Of a DNA stretch of 64,000 nucleotides, positions 12,547 through 24,820 are shown in pieces; the stretch's first letter is position 1, and every line of letters starts with the position of its first letter. The stretch lies in contig MNCI01025042.1 in NCBI GenBank assembly GCA_015680685.1, positions 170,582 through 234,581 on the forward strand, read 5' to 3'. The notes beneath the pieces were generated by a model, which was not told the origin of the DNA, did no database searches, and worked only from the letters and a program-made list of their open reading frames with translations. Made by a program: the position numbers and the translations under genes. Origin of the DNA: Gnetum montanum. Taxonomy: Eukaryota; Streptophyta; Gnetopsida; Gnetales; Gnetaceae.

Positions 12547-12836
12547 TTTGGAAAGAAAATTTTTGTCATTTTTACATTTTAAAATTTTGATGACTTTTTA
12601 GGTCTAAAAGTTTTTATGGTATTTTTCATGTTTCATGTTTAAAATAAAAGGCATAAAAGGTAAATTGTAAATGAAGACTAATCTTAGACTATGCATCAAG
12701 TAAATTTAAATAATGTAAAACAAAGTTAAGAAAAATGCTACATGCAAATAATGTTTAAACTAGGCTAAGAAGGCTATAGGAAAAGAAGGCTACATGGTTA
12801 TAGGTGCAAGGGTAAGAAAATTAAAGGGAGAATATA

Positions 12837-15800
12837 TCAATTATGCAAGTGTTTCATAATCTTTAAAAGATTGGGAAAGGTATATGATCTACTTTGCATA
12901 ACCTTGTATTTTCCATTTCCTTCATTAACCATGTTGAAGGGGAGCTCTTCCCATTGTCTGTTCATGGGCTCATCATTATTAGTTTTGACCTCTCTTGTTC
13001 TGTTGGGCTTCTTAACTTTGTGGTTACTAGTAGGAGCTTCTTCCTGAAACTTCACTTTAGATGCTTGGTTGATGTCAATGTTGTTGACTACCAAAGAAAG
13101 CACACTATTGCCATTAATGATTATTTCACTTCCCTCATAAGGCAAGTATATTTCTTGGTGGATGGGTAAGGAAACCACTTGTAATTGAGCTAGCCAAGGC
13201 CTCCTAAGGATGAGATTAAATCTTGGTGTCTCTTCCACCACCAAGAAGTTGGCTATTATAGGGAATTGTTCCCTTGTCACAAAGTATAATGAAATGAAGT
13301 CTTTTACACGCACTTGATATCCATTGAAGTATTTAATGGTATAAGTTAAAGTGTATTTCATTTACTCTGTTAGGCCTAAATGTTTGACAATGGTATAGGC
13401 TATTACATTAGTTGCTACTCCATTGTCAACATGTACCTTATGTACCTTATACTATCCTATTCTTATGGTTATGAATAGGAGAGACCTAGTTGTCTCACCA
13501 TCTTGGGAATTGGTTTTGATCTCATTGTCATGGAAAATTAGTATTGTTAACCTCATTTCCTCCTTTGGTGAGGGAGATTGCATCTTTATGATGATGGACT
13601 TCTCACTAGCAAGGATGTCCTTGTTAATAGGAATGGAAGACAACATCTTCACTAGCATCTCATGGTGAGTAGTGAAGGTTATGACTAGGTCATATAGGCT
13701 AAGGCATGTTTTCTTTTACTTTAAATATTGTTTGATCTACTCCATGAAATTGAGGAAGTCCTTGACATTGGTTGTTAACTTCTTATTCTTATTATTATTG
13801 ACTTCCTCCATGCATCCTAGGATGCAAACTTCATGTTTTAGGGGTTGTGTTTTGGCCGCTTTTCCCTTCCCTTGATCTTTAAGCTCCTTCCTTGATTGAA
13901 TAGTCAAAGCTACCTAAGCATTAGAACTCATTGGAATAGATGAGATAAGAGTGGGCTTCGGTGGATGTACTTCCTTCCATGCCTTATCCTATTTGTTGTC
14001 TTTATTTTTAGGCTTTGGCACAAGCCTCTTTCATTATTTACTTGGTGATTTTTTGTTGTGGTTGTTTGGTTGGAAAGAAGCCATTGCATTGGCCATCATA
14101 GAGGAACATTGTTCAGTTGTTGTTGTTGTTTTGGTTGTTATGAAAGGGGCATCCTAATCACAAAAGGATCATTGGGAGGCAAAGGTGATGGTATTCTTAC
14201 AACAAAAGGGGAACTTAACCTAGTTGAAATTGAAGGACCCTTGTCATTATGACAAGGTATGTGAATCATGAAGGGTTCCCGTGTAGGTCTAGACTTTTTG
14301 GTCACATTGGATGTTGCTATAGTGTATGAGATTTTTCTTGGCATTCAATGCATCCTTGTAGATCTACATGGATTGGTTTTGCGTTGTAACTTGGTTATAG
14401 GAATGAAGAACTAACTTCTTGTTATCTATCATCTTTTGTAAGTCATCTTTGAGGGCCAAGTAGAAATTGGTGTCATGACATGGTAGTTGATGATAGTGAG
14501 AGAATTAGTCAAGTTTAAAGTACTTAAGGATTGGTGGATCTTTCTTGGTTGTAAGATTAGGGTTCTTGATGATTTCACACAACCTATCATGCCTCTTATA
14601 GCCATTCTCGATCATTTGTTTATATTGTATTCTTCCTCTCTTTAATAATTGGTCAAGGAGTCTAGATTGTTTTAATGATAACCTAGTGTACTTAGACCAA
14701 TTTTTTAATTTGAAATTGGACCTTATGTTACCTAATGTAGAGGCCCCAAATGTTGATAGTTGGTTATTCATTGTGGATGACTTATGTTGATTTTTTTAGG
14801 CCCCTATGTGGTTGTGTGATCTCTGGCCACAGTGGCCATGGATACATTGTTTTTCCTTCCCTTCTTCTTATCTTTCCAAGTGTGTTAATTCTTATATGAC
14901 ATGTAGGAAAGGCCATGGTTGGCCTCTATGGCATCTTCTATCTTTTTTTGTTTGAGAAAAGGCCTGGCTAAGTGACTGTAGGTCTAGGTAGTAGAGTTTG
15001 AACTTGATAAAATCATTAACCACCCCATTGAATATGGCAAGAAGGTAGGTTTTGACTATTAGTTTAAAAATATTGTTAAGAAGAACATTTCATCATTGTA
15101 TAAATTTTTGAACAAGCTCAAGGGATCCCTTCTTAACCTTCATTAGTTAGTTAAGAGTCATATTGGGTTTCAAGTTGTACTTGAAACTTTTAATGAATTG
15201 CAATATCAAGTCCTTGAGTAAGGATATAGATCCTCTTGGTAATTTGCTATATTAATCTAGACCCTTCCCCATTAGGAACATAGAGAATATTCACATTGTA
15301 GTATGTAGCTAGGCTTACAATAAGAAACACTCAAAATGGAATCTAATAAGGTGTGCATTAGGAGCACCCTCATCATTGTACTTGGTAAATTGAGGTATAG
15401 GGATGCTTGATAGAAGAGTTATCTATAGTATAATAGGACTGATTGGATCATCATGATAGAAGTTTATGATCTTCACCATATGGGTTGTGAAGGCCTTATT
15501 ATTTTGTAACTCTTTTGTAAGATCCTAGATTAGTTGGAATCCTTGATCCATGCCTTGGGGCATCCTAGTGGGTTGTGGTATCTGTATAAACAACTATGGT
15601 ATGAGTTGGGAGGCTTTTGGCCTTGTAATGGGTTGTGGTACCAAAGGGAGAGGTTGGGTCATCATGGTTGTAGAGGGGTTAAATAGTGAGAAGGAGGTTG
15701 GAGTAGGTACTTTGGGAATAAAGGGTACAAAACATGTTTGTGACCCTTGGGTTATCTAGGGTTCCACAATAGGGCTTGCTGTAATGGAGAAGGGGTGAGT

Positions 15801-16428
15801 GATGGTGATAACCATTAGTGATAATTGTGTTGACTGTGGTTATGTGGTGAGCAGTATGGATGAGAGAGCAGATGTGGTTTGGGGCACTACATACACTTGA
15901 TGCTCTACTATAATTGGTGACATCCAAAACATGGTTGTATAAATAGGAGATCAAGGTTGAGGTGCTTGAGCTGTGGAAGTGGCAAGGAATGTTGAAGTAG
16001 GTGCAATGGTTTGAGATGTTGATTATTAAAAGAGGATTCATATGAGATTTTCTAGTTCAGGTTTGCCCTCAAACTCATATTGTTCCTTGTCATGGCTTTG
16101 AAAACTTAGCTTTTTTCTCTCTTCATCCATCTCAATCAAATGAGTCAGTATATGTATGTATGTGTTGTTGAGTGGTATCTTGTCATGGGGGGAGGGTATG
16201 TGCTCCTTCCTATTTTGGTGTAATAACTCATACTCGTGCTTGATGTCAGCTTTCATTTGTGGGATGAATAAGCCAATTTTGATTTTGACATAAATGAAGT
16301 TGTAATGATGTTCATTTATAATCAAAAAAATCCAAGCTTTGCCTCATTAACTTGAGCAATTTCCTGCACTCAGCTCTGGTAGGATCTTTTGGATCATAAA
16401 ACCTCATAACATCTTGGTTAGATGTCAT
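12837..16428 (-). pseudogene. Element B: Tat-lineage gag-protease, decayed
   Basis: Minus strand. The start at 16428 gives MTSNQDV followed by RFYDPKDPTRAECRKLL. The next part (16325-16038) carries YELLHQNRKEHIPSPHDK, which aligns with YELFYKGGREFIPSLYD of copy C. The best preserved part is 13361-12837: REQFPIIANFLVVEETP, LILRRPWLAQLQ and PIHQEIYLPYEG, the post-active-site region of the protease, then a tail ending LLKIMKHLHN. The protease active-site segment itself is broken. Stops and frameshifts throughout. The element's pol is not in the window (it would lie left of A). Confidence 0.8.
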
Positions 16429-17248
16429 GTTAGTCAAGTTGAGGGATGAGATAGTTGATTGGCCAAAAGATATGTTTGCAGGTTTTAAAATTAGTTTAAT
16501 AAGTCTTATGATTAATTTTTTAAATAAAAATTCTGGAAAGTGAAATTATTCAAAATGCAAAGGGTTGTGATGGAAAAATGATGTAAACTGCAACTTTAGA
16601 CCTGATGCAGGTTGTAGTAGCAATGACATGTATTACATTTGGAATAATATGAAAGTTGTAGATGTTGGAGAGGCCAATATGCTAGCTTTTATAGTAGTGT
16701 CTACACTAGAAGGTGTGTAGTAGACCATTGTATTGTCTAGCCAACTACATTGAAGTAGATGGTGAAAATGGGTTTTTTCTTTGTAAACGAAGTTTGAAAA
16801 TTTCCCATCCTAGAGGAAGTACATTAGCTTTGAAAAATCAAGTGTGAGAATTTTGGGATTTCCAAGGACTACACTAGAGTCCTAGAAGTATCCACATTGG
16901 ATTTTTCATAAAATTTCATAGAAAATGGATTTGGATTTTTGGATGGGGTTGCTTTGATTTTTAAGATATCCAAAAAGTAGGGTTTGCAAGTTCAAGTGTA
17001 ACTACACTGGCCTTAGAAAGTCTAGCAACTACTGTGAAAATGATGTAGAAACCCAAATCACCCACAACAACTACACTAGGTATTTAGTTGTGGAAATTTG
17101 AATACTAACATTGGTTTTATGAGTAGATGTTTGTAGGTTTTGAATTTCAAAATGTAGAAGACTTGGTTTTGGAAAATATTTATAAAATGTTTTCAAAACT
17201 AGTTGGAAAAGGCTTTGGAAAATGTTTTTGGCTGAGAATTTGGGTGGA
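16429..17248 (-). repeat. Element B: untranslated leader rich in CTACACTAG words
   Basis: Between gag and primer site. The words ctacactaga, actacactgg and ctacactagg recur (for example about 16700, 16870, 17010, 17080), and related words (actatgctgg, actacactag) fill the same element's LTR at 18100-18360. No coding potential seen. Confidence 0.55.
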
Positions 17249-17266
17249 GGCCCTTCTTCTAGCACC
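17249..17266 (-). promoter_or_regulatory. Primer-binding-site-like sequence, element B
   Basis: Minus-strand reading GGTGCTAGAAGAAGGGCC, adjacent to the LTR edge and homologous to the sites of A and C. Confidence 0.6.
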
Positions 17267-17272
17267 AAAAAC

Positions 17273-18692
17273 TATTACACTTAAAAAAATTGGTTGCTAG
17301 GAAAGTCAAAATATTTTAGGCGAAACAACCTAACCTTAGATCCCAAGGGCCTCTAAGAAATAGGATCCAAGGTACCTTGGATGGTCTAACTAGTCACCCA
17401 AGGACTTAAAAAATGTAAATAGGAAAGATAAAATAAAATTACAAATTTGATGGAAAATAATCATGAAATTAAACTTGGGATAAAATATACACTACAAATA
17501 AACTGACAAACTTTATTAAAATAGCAAAAATGCTCAAAGTATAGAGTTCAAGGAGTATAGATTATGTGCTCATGTGCATAGGAAGCTTGTTTGAACAGAG
17601 CTTAAAGCCTATTGTAGTTGGTAGGTTATGTTCTACACTCAAACTCCATGATCTAGGTACTTCCCAACTCCACTTTCCAAAAGCCTCTTATTAGTTTTTT
17701 CCTGAGTCTGCAACGTTTGGGTGTAAATAGTGTGAATAATGATCTTTGACTTTTGTGACAATACGACTATGCTAAGAGTCTTTGATGCTCAGGTAGATGA
17801 AAAATTGCTCCAAAAGTCTTGTAAGTGTTTAAAATGGATTTTTTATGCTCAAGGTTGCTATAGTGGTAAGGTTGCAAAAATTGTTCTAGAATTGGAATGA
17901 AGTGTTCAAGTTTGACTTTATAGGTTTGGAAATTTCTAAATTTGGATTGCAAATTTTTACTATGATTTTTGATAGATTAATGCTATTTTCTAGTGTTGTA
18001 GGCCATAATTCCCAGTTTAGTTAACCATTTATGGCATGTTTTGACATCCAAGGATCATCAAAACTAGATTAGATACTAAAAATAGTAAACATACTTTTGT
18101 GACTATGCTGGCTTCACTTCAGCTACACCTATCTTGAAGACCTACACTAGCATTGTTATAATCTTCTTGGAAATGTGGTGACTATGTTGGCCATGTGAAT
18201 ACTATAGGAAAATTTAGATGACTATGTTGGCCATGCTACAACTACTGGGAATTGTAGCAACTATGCTTGAAATTGTTGGGAAGTTGAAAAGCCAACACCA
18301 TCAGCGTTGGCCTTGCAATATCCATGTTGGATTTCATGACAACTACACTAGAAATTATTAGGAAATGGAAAATCCAACATCATCAACACTAGGAGTAGGT
18401 GGTTCCAATGTGGTTGTCATGATACCCCCATGAAAACCCATGAAAATGCCAAATTTGACAATCCACAAGGCATTTTTAGCCTTCCCAAGCCCATATATAG
18501 ACATAATATTGCTTTTTCCACTTGGGAAGTGAGGTAGTAGCACCTTATGAGGTATTTGTTTTATCCCAAAAAGCTAAGGTATGTAAGATTGCAGCTCATG
18601 GTCCATGAACCTTACATTTATAATAAGATCTTGCCTCAATTTCGGTGGTGAAGGTTACAAGTTACAACATATGTTTTCTTGATGGTGTTTCA
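17273..18692 (-). mobile_element. 5' LTR of element B
   Basis: Outer terminus gatggtgtttca ends CA at 18692. The phrase taccttggatggtctaactag aligns with the LTRs of A, C and E. Near 18455-18500 it shares cccatatatagacataa with A (9180). About 1.42 kb long. The central part is made of repeated short words (gactatgttggccatg and variants, 18120-18260). Confidence 0.75.
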
Positions 18693-19249
18693 AAGTGTTT
18701 AGGAATTTAGCATGAACTACTTGATGAAGTATGTAAAGTAGATGTTACATGGTCATAACACATGAGTGTCAAACATAAGTTTTTACCATTACCAAGGGAT
18801 ATGTTGAAATTATTATATGGCTATAACTATGAAAGTATAATGGAAATGATGTGGGGAAAGTACTATTGGCATGTCTGAAAAACCTAGTCAAATATCATGT
18901 GTTGGGATCACATGTTGACTTACTATTGTGATGAGTCACATCTCTATGATGGCTCCAAGCTTATCCTACAAACATAATTTAGAGAAAATATGAAAACTGA
19001 TAAAAGAAACATGAGATTACAAGAGACAACATGAGATAACAAGTAAACATTGGCCACTATGAGAAATAATTGGTAGAACATATGAATGTTATATCTTATT
19101 TTGTAGATTTATACAAAGTTTCTAGCATGTTGAAACTAAAGAGAAGAGGTTACACTTGCATGTCATAGAACAAAAAGTTCATTAATGCTACATATTCTAT
19201 AAATAAAGGAAAATAAATACTAATAGAAAACATGTTAATGTCAAATATA
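18693..19249 (-). other. Element D: 3' untranslated part of pol
   Basis: No gene seen. The stretch around 18930-18995 (tgatggctccaagcttatcctacaaaca) aligns with 24190-24250 of C and 61385-61440 of E, the region after integrase. D's own 3' LTR is not visible beside it because element B starts here. Confidence 0.5.
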
Positions 19250-20848
19250 GTAAGGTTTAAAATAGGAATGGTTGACTAGATTAGCCAATTCATTCCTATC
19301 TAGGTCAATAGGAAAGCTCTATTTCCATAAGCCTTGGTCAATAGAAAAGGTCATTTCTATATAGCTGAGAATTTGTTTACATGTTCATGAATAGCTTTTA
19401 GGACTAGGTCTCTTTCTTTGATCTTCTCTCGATTTGAATCATGGTGGTATTACTATCTTTATTTCTCTTGGTATTTTTTGATGTGAGCCAACATTTGCAT
19501 TCATTCATCTTTTACGAAATCCAAGTCAATGGTTCTCCATTCATTATTTTTCTCATCACTATTGTAGTTAAATAGAGCTAGCCTCAAAGATGGAACTACA
19601 ACTGAAAAGAAAAAATAGCTTTAGATTTGTAAACCAAGCTATATGGTGTGATACTAGTTGAAGTTCTAAATGTTGTTTTATAGGCCCATAATGCATACAA
19701 GAGTTGTTTATTTCATCTATGTTTGCGATTTTTTAACATTTTCTTTAGAAGGTTAGTGATGAATTTGTTACTAGCTTCAACTTGACCATTTACTTATGGA
19801 TAGTAAGGCAAAGAAAAATAATGCTTGATGTGTAATCATTGACAAAAGGCTTATGTTTTGTTATTGCTAAATTATGGTTAATTATTAGTAATAATGACTA
19901 AAGGCATGTCAAAATATGATGCTATGTTGTCTAGGATGAAATTACATACTTGTTGTGATGTTATTTTCCATAGAGGAATAACTTCAACTCATTTTTTGAA
20001 ATACTCAATCGTAGTGATAAAAACGTTATGTCCTATAGAGGATTTAGGCATTATAGGCCTAGCAATATAAATTTCCCATCATTAAAACAACCATGTGGTT
20101 TGAGTAGTATGTAACTCAATTGGTGGTACATGCATAAGGTTATTATTCCATTGAAAAGTGTCACAAGTTTTTACCTTTTGCATGTAATAATTTTCCATAT
20201 AAGGCAAGTAGTATACTAGGTGCCTAATCTTAGGATCCATGGCTTTAGGTCCTATATGTCCTCCACATATGCCATCATGTACTTTTTGTAGGATTGTATG
20301 GGCTTCTACTTTACTCAAGAATAATAACAGAACACCATCATAGGACTTTTGACATAATGTGTTATTAGCTAGAATGATGTGTTTTCTTGATCATTTACAT
20401 GCAACATCCTTTTGAGAAGTAGTTAGATATTATGAAGGTTCACCATGCATGAGGTAGAACTTAATATCATCGTATTATGGATGTTGATATACATTGCATA
20501 TGATTACTATAGGATTGATTTTAGTGTTCTACATGATCAGATGAGCATGGTTTTTGTCATGGAAGGTAATTTGCAAAACACATCAGGTGTCATAATTAAG
20601 GATAAGGTATCTATGCCATCAGTGAGTTTATTCTTAGTTTGGAGAATATGTTGAATGTTGACATGCTTAAGTTACTGAATAAGAATTTTGGCTAGGTCAT
20701 GGTAAGGTAACAAGTGTTTGGCCTTGCAACTGTATACTTCTATTACTTGGTTGACCACTAATTAAGAATCATCTTTTACAATCAAACATGTAAATACATG
20801 ATCATAAGCTATCATCAATCCTTTGTTTAACCCTTCATATGCTACCAT
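19250..20848 (-). pseudogene. Element D: integrase, 3' piece of a split pol
   Basis: Minus-strand remnant. At 20318-20082 an H2C2-like zinc-binding segment can be read (HDGICGGHIGPKAM, later KVKTCDTFQ where the second Cys pair is damaged), followed by HVPPIELHTTQ. This matches the integrase N-terminus of C (25825 region). The rest of the integrase is broken by stops. The upstream RNase H part stops at 20848, where a copia LTR begins, and resumes at 43721. Confidence 0.75.
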
Positions 20849-20853
20849 ATTAT
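20849..20853. repeat. Target-site duplication (attat) of the copia element
   Basis: attat precedes the LTR start at 20854 and recurs at 43716-43720 right after the other LTR. The flanks, once joined, fall within the RNase H codons of element D (compare 26420-26450 of C). Confidence 0.85.
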
Positions 20854-21232
20854 TGTGAAATATGATGACTAGATGTTCCACAATAGAATTAGATAGATCT
20901 CATCCATTAATCTATTTTAAAATAAGATGAGATCCTATTCATGTAATTCTTATCCAATCCATGTTTAGGACATCCCATATTAATAAGATCCTTAAATATG
21001 ATGATAAGGATCATCCCCATGATTTTTGAGATTCATACTTATCTCTCCAAATCTATTCTTGGGAGATCAAGGCCTATATAATTATAGTAGCACATATTCA
21101 TTCACAATAGAAAAAAAATAATACATAAGACATACAGAAGTTAGAAAGTTTAACAAGAGTGTTCTTGTTCTAAAAAAATTCTTTATTTCCTTTAAGCTTA
21201 GTTCATAGATCTAGGGTCCTTTAGACTCTTCA
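20854..21232 (+). mobile_element. 5' LTR of the copia element
   Basis: Starts TGTGAAATATG and ends GACTCTTCA. TATA-like ctatataatt at about 21074-21083. The same sequence stands at 43338-43715. Confidence 0.93.
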
Positions 21233-21234
21233 TT

Positions 21235-21246
21235 TGGTATCGGAGC
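21235..21246 (+). promoter_or_regulatory. Primer-binding site, initiator-Met tRNA type (copia)
   Basis: tggtatcggagc two bases after the LTR. It differs at one base from the usual plant copia site TGGTATCAGAGC. Confidence 0.88.
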
Positions 21247-21283
21247 TAGTTAGCTCAGATTCTTGACAATAGATCTCTCTAGG

Positions 21284-22112
21284 ATGGCCCAAAATCATGG
21301 ATCCATGTCTCTTCAAGTTGCTATCTTCAATGGAGAGAATTATGAATATTGGGAAATAAAGATGAAGACATTCTTGACCTCATAAGATCTTTGGAATCTT
21401 GTTGAAAATGGATTCCAATATGTTGATCTAGCAACATTTCAAGCCTTGAAGGAAGATGAAAAGAATGAATTTAAGGAGCTTCGTAAGAAAGATGCAAAAG
21501 CATTATTCATCATTCAATCTGGCTTAGATCTGATAATCTTTCCCAAAATTGTTATGCATCAAACTAGAAAAGATGCATGGGATGCACTGGAGATTGCATA
21601 CAAGGGATCATTAAAAGTTCATGTTGTCAAGTTACAATTTTTAAGAAAATATTTTGAATCTTTGCACATGCTAGATTTAGAGAATATTGATCAATACATT
21701 AGTCAATTTCAACAAGTTCAAAATGGACTTGAATCTTGTGGCAAAATGCTTGAGGAAAGGTGTGCTATTGAAAAGATCCTTCGAAGTGTAACTAGACGAT
21801 ATGATCCCATCATTGTGGCTATTGAAGAAGCAAGAGATCTTGATAAGATGACCATGGTTGAGCTAATAGGAAGCTTAAGAACGTATGAGAAAAGAATTGC
21901 TAAACATGAGGATTCAACATCAAATGCATTTCAAGCATAATTTCAGAGGACTTCCAATCAAAATCAAAATCAACATCAAAGATCCTCAAGTGGATCCTCA
22001 TTCAGAGAACATGGATATGGTCATGGAAGATCTAGAGGTCATGGTCGTGGAAGATCAAATAAATCAAAGGAAGGTAAGCATTATGATTTTTGTGGTACCA
22101 ACACCCACAATA
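21284..22112 (+). pseudogene. Copia gag (UBN2-type), interrupted by element C
   Basis: Starts with ATG at 21284. One frame runs to 22112 with stops at two places that look like CAA to TAA changes (before DLW and after SNAFQA). It shows the copia gag core: FNGENYEYWEIKM, DAWDALEIAYKG, an ESLHMLDLENIDQYISQF segment and EELIGSL-like VELIGSL. A Gly/Arg/His-rich tail leads into a zinc knuckle (DFCGTNTH) whose last cysteine codon lies on the far side of the insertion, after 39789. Removing the insert and one duplicated ctctt puts the knuckle back in phase. Gag would form the element's particle; this copy is inactive. Confidence 0.88.
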
Positions 22113-22117
22113 CTCTT
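22113..22117. repeat. Target-site duplication (ctctt) of element C
   Basis: ctctt precedes the C LTR at 22118 and follows the other C LTR at 39785-39789. It lies inside the zinc-knuckle codons of copia gag. Confidence 0.88.
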
Positions 22118-23382
22118 TTTACCGTCTGAAATCATCGGTCTCCAGCTGGAAGGAAACAAAGACCGTGGGGTCGCAGGACGCACATAGAAGACCCTACCTT
22201 CACCTGAGGGCGAGCTAGAATGAATGAAGGTAGAGTACCTTGGGTGGTCCGCACGCGGATCAAACAAGGATTTCCCCAAACGTACACCGAAGTGCTATAC
22301 GCTGGGTTATACGTAAACGGCGTAGCGGGTGTAAATCAGAGCGTAAACAGTGTAACCAATGCAAACAAAGCATAACATAAATGAGAAAAAATAGAATACA
22401 TGCAACAATTAAAACAAACTGTAAACTATTTTGGGAAGAAAATGTAACAATGGAATTACAGAATGAAAGTATAATGCATCGGTCTAACGCAGTTATGATT
22501 GGAACACAAGGCGGATGAAAAGCCCTGGTGGATGCAGGGATGATTGTGGCTGGTTCACACTATGAGCACAACGTAGAGGCTGTATGCTCAGCGTACAGGG
22601 TTGTCCAGCGTAAAGGGTTTTGTGCTCTGGTTCACAGTGTCTCTGCTCTCTGGTGTGCTCTGGGAATTTTGCCAACCACCCCGAATCTCGTAAAAATTCA
22701 GGCTTTTATACAGGTTTTGGCATTAGACTCGGGTTGGGAGACATGTGGCGCGTTGACCGGGTGCAAAAGTGTAAAATACAAGTGTACAATATGTTACATT
22801 TGGTGGGCGTATACGCTATGTCTAACAAGCGTACTCTATGGGTGTATATACTGGGCATAGACGTCGTGGATGCTAGCATATACGCTGGGTGTATATGCTG
22901 GTGGATGCTGGGCGTATACGCTGGGGCGTATATGCTGCATGAAGCGGGCGTATACGCTAATGGTGCTGGGCATATACGCTGGGGCGTATACGCTGATGGT
23001 TGCTGCCTTGTGCCAAATCTTGTGCTATAGTGCTATTTCCATGCCGTCTCCGGGGATTTCATTGCCGGGCGTATGTATCTGTTGTACCTGCTGAGCGTAC
23101 ATGTGAGGCGTGTACGCTGGACGTCTACGTTGGGTGTATACATTGTGAACTTGAGCATACACGCTGGGCGTATATGCTGAGAATTTGAGTGTATACGCTG
23201 GGAATGTACACTTGGGCATATACGTTGGGCGTATATGCTGAGACTGTATACTTAGTGAAAATTAAGCATCTAATCTCCGAAGCTGCCATGTTTGACATCA
23301 AATGTAGCTGTGGTCGTCTGTGGGTCCCAGGGACCTACTTGGTGTTGGACAAGTACTAAGCTCCAAATTTTGTGGTGTTTCA
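22118..23382 (-). mobile_element. 3' LTR of element C
   Basis: 1265 bases. Starts with TTTACCG where the other copy has TGTACCG, so the terminal dinucleotide is mutated here. Ends ggtgtttca. The central part (22790-23250) is an array of GCGTATACGC-type words. Small ORFs across it, rich in AYTLGVYAGG-like residues, are repeat translations. Confidence 0.92.
22703..22710 (-). promoter_or_regulatory. TATA box, 3' LTR of C
   Basis: Minus-strand TATAAAAG, also at 39057-39064 in the other LTR, inside a well conserved 60-base block. It is the likely core promoter of the element's sense transcript. Confidence 0.6.
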
Positions 23383-23399
23383 TTAGCCCCTCTTTGTTG
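23383..23399 (-). promoter_or_regulatory. Polypurine tract, element C
   Basis: Minus-strand CAACAAAGAGGGGCTAA directly before the 3' LTR. Element E has CAACAAAGAGAGGCCAA in the same place. It would prime plus-strand DNA synthesis. Confidence 0.75.
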
Positions 23400-24430
23400 A
23401 CGTTTGGAGGAATCAACCTGAGAAGTGTCGACAAAGAAGTGCAAAACACCACAAGCAACTTGATAGAGACTTTGTCCGTTGTCACTTGACTAGACATCAT
23501 CGCACTGTGTTCAGTAGTACATGGGATTGGGAAAGTGGGATTTGTAACTGGTAGGAGAATAGGACTAGTAAATGCCCAAGAGATTGTGCTTGGTGAAAAG
23601 GGGATGCTCTGGTGTGTGTCATGCTAATCCTTGTCAATAGCCATTATTTAGCAGACTTGGAATCCAAACATGTGATGTGCGTCCTTTGGCAGAACAAGAC
23701 TCTTGGGTAGTGTTCAAGAGAACCTGCTAGCAAGACCAAAGCCATGGGAGGATGGGTTACATTCTTTGGAGGAACAGGGCCCTTGTTTAGTGTTTAAGGG
23801 GAACCTATTGACGGAGAGCCAAAGCTACGCAACTGGATGTTTTTTGATTACTTTTGACATGAGTACTTGGTTCCAAGATAGCTGCCTTCCCGCCTGGGGC
23901 TTATATGGGAAGTGCCAAGGGTCTTTTTTTTAAGTGCTCTGTTTTGATTTTGTACTCATGCTCAAGTGCTGTGTTGTGTGTCGCAACCATTTTAAAGTGT
24001 TACAATACGCAACAGCGTGCTCAAAGTTTTAAATGTACTGGGCGTATCAAAGGTGTGGCTGAGTAGAGTGTGTCGGTGAGCAGATAGGGAATGTATTGGT
24101 AAATGGCGATGTACTAGTGAATGGCTTGATTTAGTCTTGCCATGTGTGCTTGTCAACATTGTCCCATCTTGCTGCTTGTGATGAAGTGCATTCTTGTGCA
24201 AATACTTCTGAGCGTCATCTTGCAAACACAACTCCAAGGAGATAAGAAAACCATGAGTGAATAAGCGAGCTTAGACTTACACAGCAACTGATGGAATAAA
24301 GGTACTGGAAGAGATTTCGGGCACTGTAAATGAATGGTAGTAGTGTTGGTAGGACCATTTGATGGTGAGAAATGCAGTGACTTTGGTGAAGCTTGAATGT
24401 GGCTGCGGATTGGAGAATTAGAGATGAACT
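23400..24430 (-). other. Element C: 3' untranslated region
   Basis: No gene supported. It contains an imperfect duplication (about 23685-23735 and 23765-23815, both with agtgtt-aag-gaacct). Sequence near 24190-24250 recurs in D and E. Confidence 0.55.
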
Positions 24431-24805
24431 TACCAGTTTATAGTCTTGGCGGACTATCATGGGTTATTTTTATGTCGTAACCTATTGGACATTGCCCGTT
24501 TAGTGTCGTGGTGGACCTTGCATTGCCAGTTTCTAGTCTTAGCAGATCATAAAGAGGCAAACTAGTTTATAGTCTTAGCAGAACATAAAGAGGCAAACTA
24601 GTTTATAGTCTTAGCGGACTCTAGTGAATGCAACGGTGGCAATTTACTGTCGTACCAGATGGGTGCTAGTTTATCGTCATTGCAGACACTGTGTGGTATT
24701 AGTTTATCATCATGATCCCAGGACGAGCTATGGTATCAGTTTTGAGTCATAATCCAAGACTGTTCTGTGGTGTTAGTTTAAAGTCGTGACCCCAGGACTC
24801 GCACG
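24431..24805. repeat. Dyad-unit array C1 (3' end of pol)
   Basis: About ten units of AGTTTA followed by GTC-N6-GAC-type dyads, such as gtcttggcggac, gtcgtggtggac, gtcttagcggac and gtcattgcagac. Units are about 30-40 bases apart. The array ends 15 bases before the integrase stop. Confidence 0.8.
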
Positions 24806-24820
24806 TACCTGAGCTTGTAC

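Noticed and set aside
12342-12590. 82-codon ORF with repeated GHG-P residues
   Set aside because: It is the dyad array read as protein.
21235-21260. tRNA gene near the copia LTR
   Set aside because: Only the 12-base primer-site match to initiator tRNA is present; no cloverleaf follows.
22528-23219. Overlapping ORFs with repeated AYTLGVYAGG-like residues (also 39077-39651)
   Set aside because: They are translations of GCGTATACGC word arrays in the LTRs, open in several frames at once.
22790-23250. Palindrome array as a replication origin or plasmid-type iteron set
   Set aside because: It is present in both LTRs of a retrotransposon; nothing suggests a replicon.
24431-24805. CRISPR-like appearance of regularly spaced repeats (also 12253-12546 and 33410-33690)
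   Set aside because: Units are degenerate and joined to related spacers, no cas genes exist, and the context is a plant retrotransposon.
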